Assembly (NCBI GenBank): GCA_019753105.1
Contig: JAIELJ010000006.1
Span: 532,245 to 596,244, forward strand
From: Hyphomonadaceae bacterium
Lineage (GTDB): Bacteria > Pseudomonadota > Alphaproteobacteria > Caulobacterales > Aquidulcibacteraceae
Reading direction: 5' to 3'
DNA: 64,000 nucleotides
Made by a program: the position numbers and the translations under genes. Positions 63,922 to 64,000 of the stretch are shown in pieces (within the stretch, counting starts at the first letter, position 1; every line of letters begins with the position of its first letter). The notes below the pieces were generated by a model. It worked only from the letters and a program-made list of their open reading frames with translations. It had not been told where the DNA came from and searched no databases.

Positions 63922-64000
63922 TGAAGTCAAGGGCTGCTGGTTTGTGAGAGACGTAGAAAAGGAGTTTGTTTACAAAGGTTTGCGGGAGTTACCGTTGAGG
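63922..64000. mobile_element. Candidate left end of an element inserted in tRNA-Arg
   Basis: The 79 bases after the tRNA break do not continue the tRNA and are poorer in GC (19 of 40 in the last 40 bases). They include an 8-base stretch (AGGGCTGC, 63930-63937) that can pair with tRNA bases 63906-63913 at 7 of 8 positions. No integrase is visible before the window ends, so the element itself is inferred. Confidence 0.4.

Noticed and set aside
63922..64000. Group I intron in the tRNA anticodon arm
   Set aside because: A short P1-like pairing (7 of 8) is possible, but the splice-site position would be a U-A rather than a U.G pair, and no P4-P6 or P7 element is visible in the 79 available bases. 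Kept as an alternative, not called.

Overview
The window is a GC-rich, gene-dense stretch of an alphaproteobacterial chromosome. The best fit is a relative of the Caulobacterales/Hyphomonadaceae. This is inferred from the Usg protein, a lipoprotein of the Caulobacter CC0125/CC1285 type, an SdhAF4 (DUF1674) protein, an F1-only atp cluster, and the rppH/yibQ/ctpA/envC/rlmH/rsfS/nadD/proA/proB/obgE block. No rRNA, CRISPR array or complete insertion sequence was seen.

Layout. 1-4.2 kb: the end of an unknown gene, chromate transporter chrA, sucC, an unusual ClpX-type zinc finger fused to a class III cyclase domain, and a VOC protein. 4.2-6.7 kb: a minus-strand envelope operon (lipoprotein, M48 protease, lipoprotein) that separates sucC from sucD. 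6.9-15.6 kb: sucD, sucA, a GFA-family gene, sucB, small membrane proteins and lpdA. Together these encode 2-oxoglutarate dehydrogenase and succinyl-CoA synthetase. 15.6-24.7 kb: a GNAT enzyme, a histone-H1-like Lys/Ala protein, xerC, a DUF4274-like protein, priA, an SDR, a TerC membrane protein and several small genes. 24.7-32.8 kb: an MHS-type transporter, then the F1 ATP synthase genes atpH-A-G-D-C, with a lipoprotein gene, ohr and small ORFs embedded in the operon; a strong hairpin ends it. 32.9-45.2 kb: a metallophosphoesterase and a hydrolase, then the long minus-strand housekeeping block (RNA decapping, envelope proteolysis and division, ribosome modification, NAD and proline synthesis, ObgE), interrupted by plus-strand terB-like and tlpA-like genes. 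45.3-52.5 kb: tamB, tamA and htpX (outer-membrane assembly and membrane quality control), with an SdhAF4 gene divergent from htpX. 52.5-64 kb: a secreted low-complexity protein, kup, two tandem prolyl-4-hydroxylase-like genes, argG, a SMI1/KNR4 protein, a PRC-barrel protein, a hemolysin-III protein, a LysE exporter, usg, a lipoprotein and a TraB/GumN protein. At the right edge lies the 5' half of a tRNA-Arg(CCG) gene whose 3' half is replaced by unrelated, lower-GC sequence.

The points most worth a second look are the zinc-finger/cyclase fusion lodged between sucC and sucD, the interrupted tRNA-Arg (a likely mobile-element junction), the extra genes inside the atp operon, the tandem hydroxylases, and a long inverted repeat near 59.9 kb that could be a structured RNA. 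All functional calls are from reading the sequence; no database search was run.
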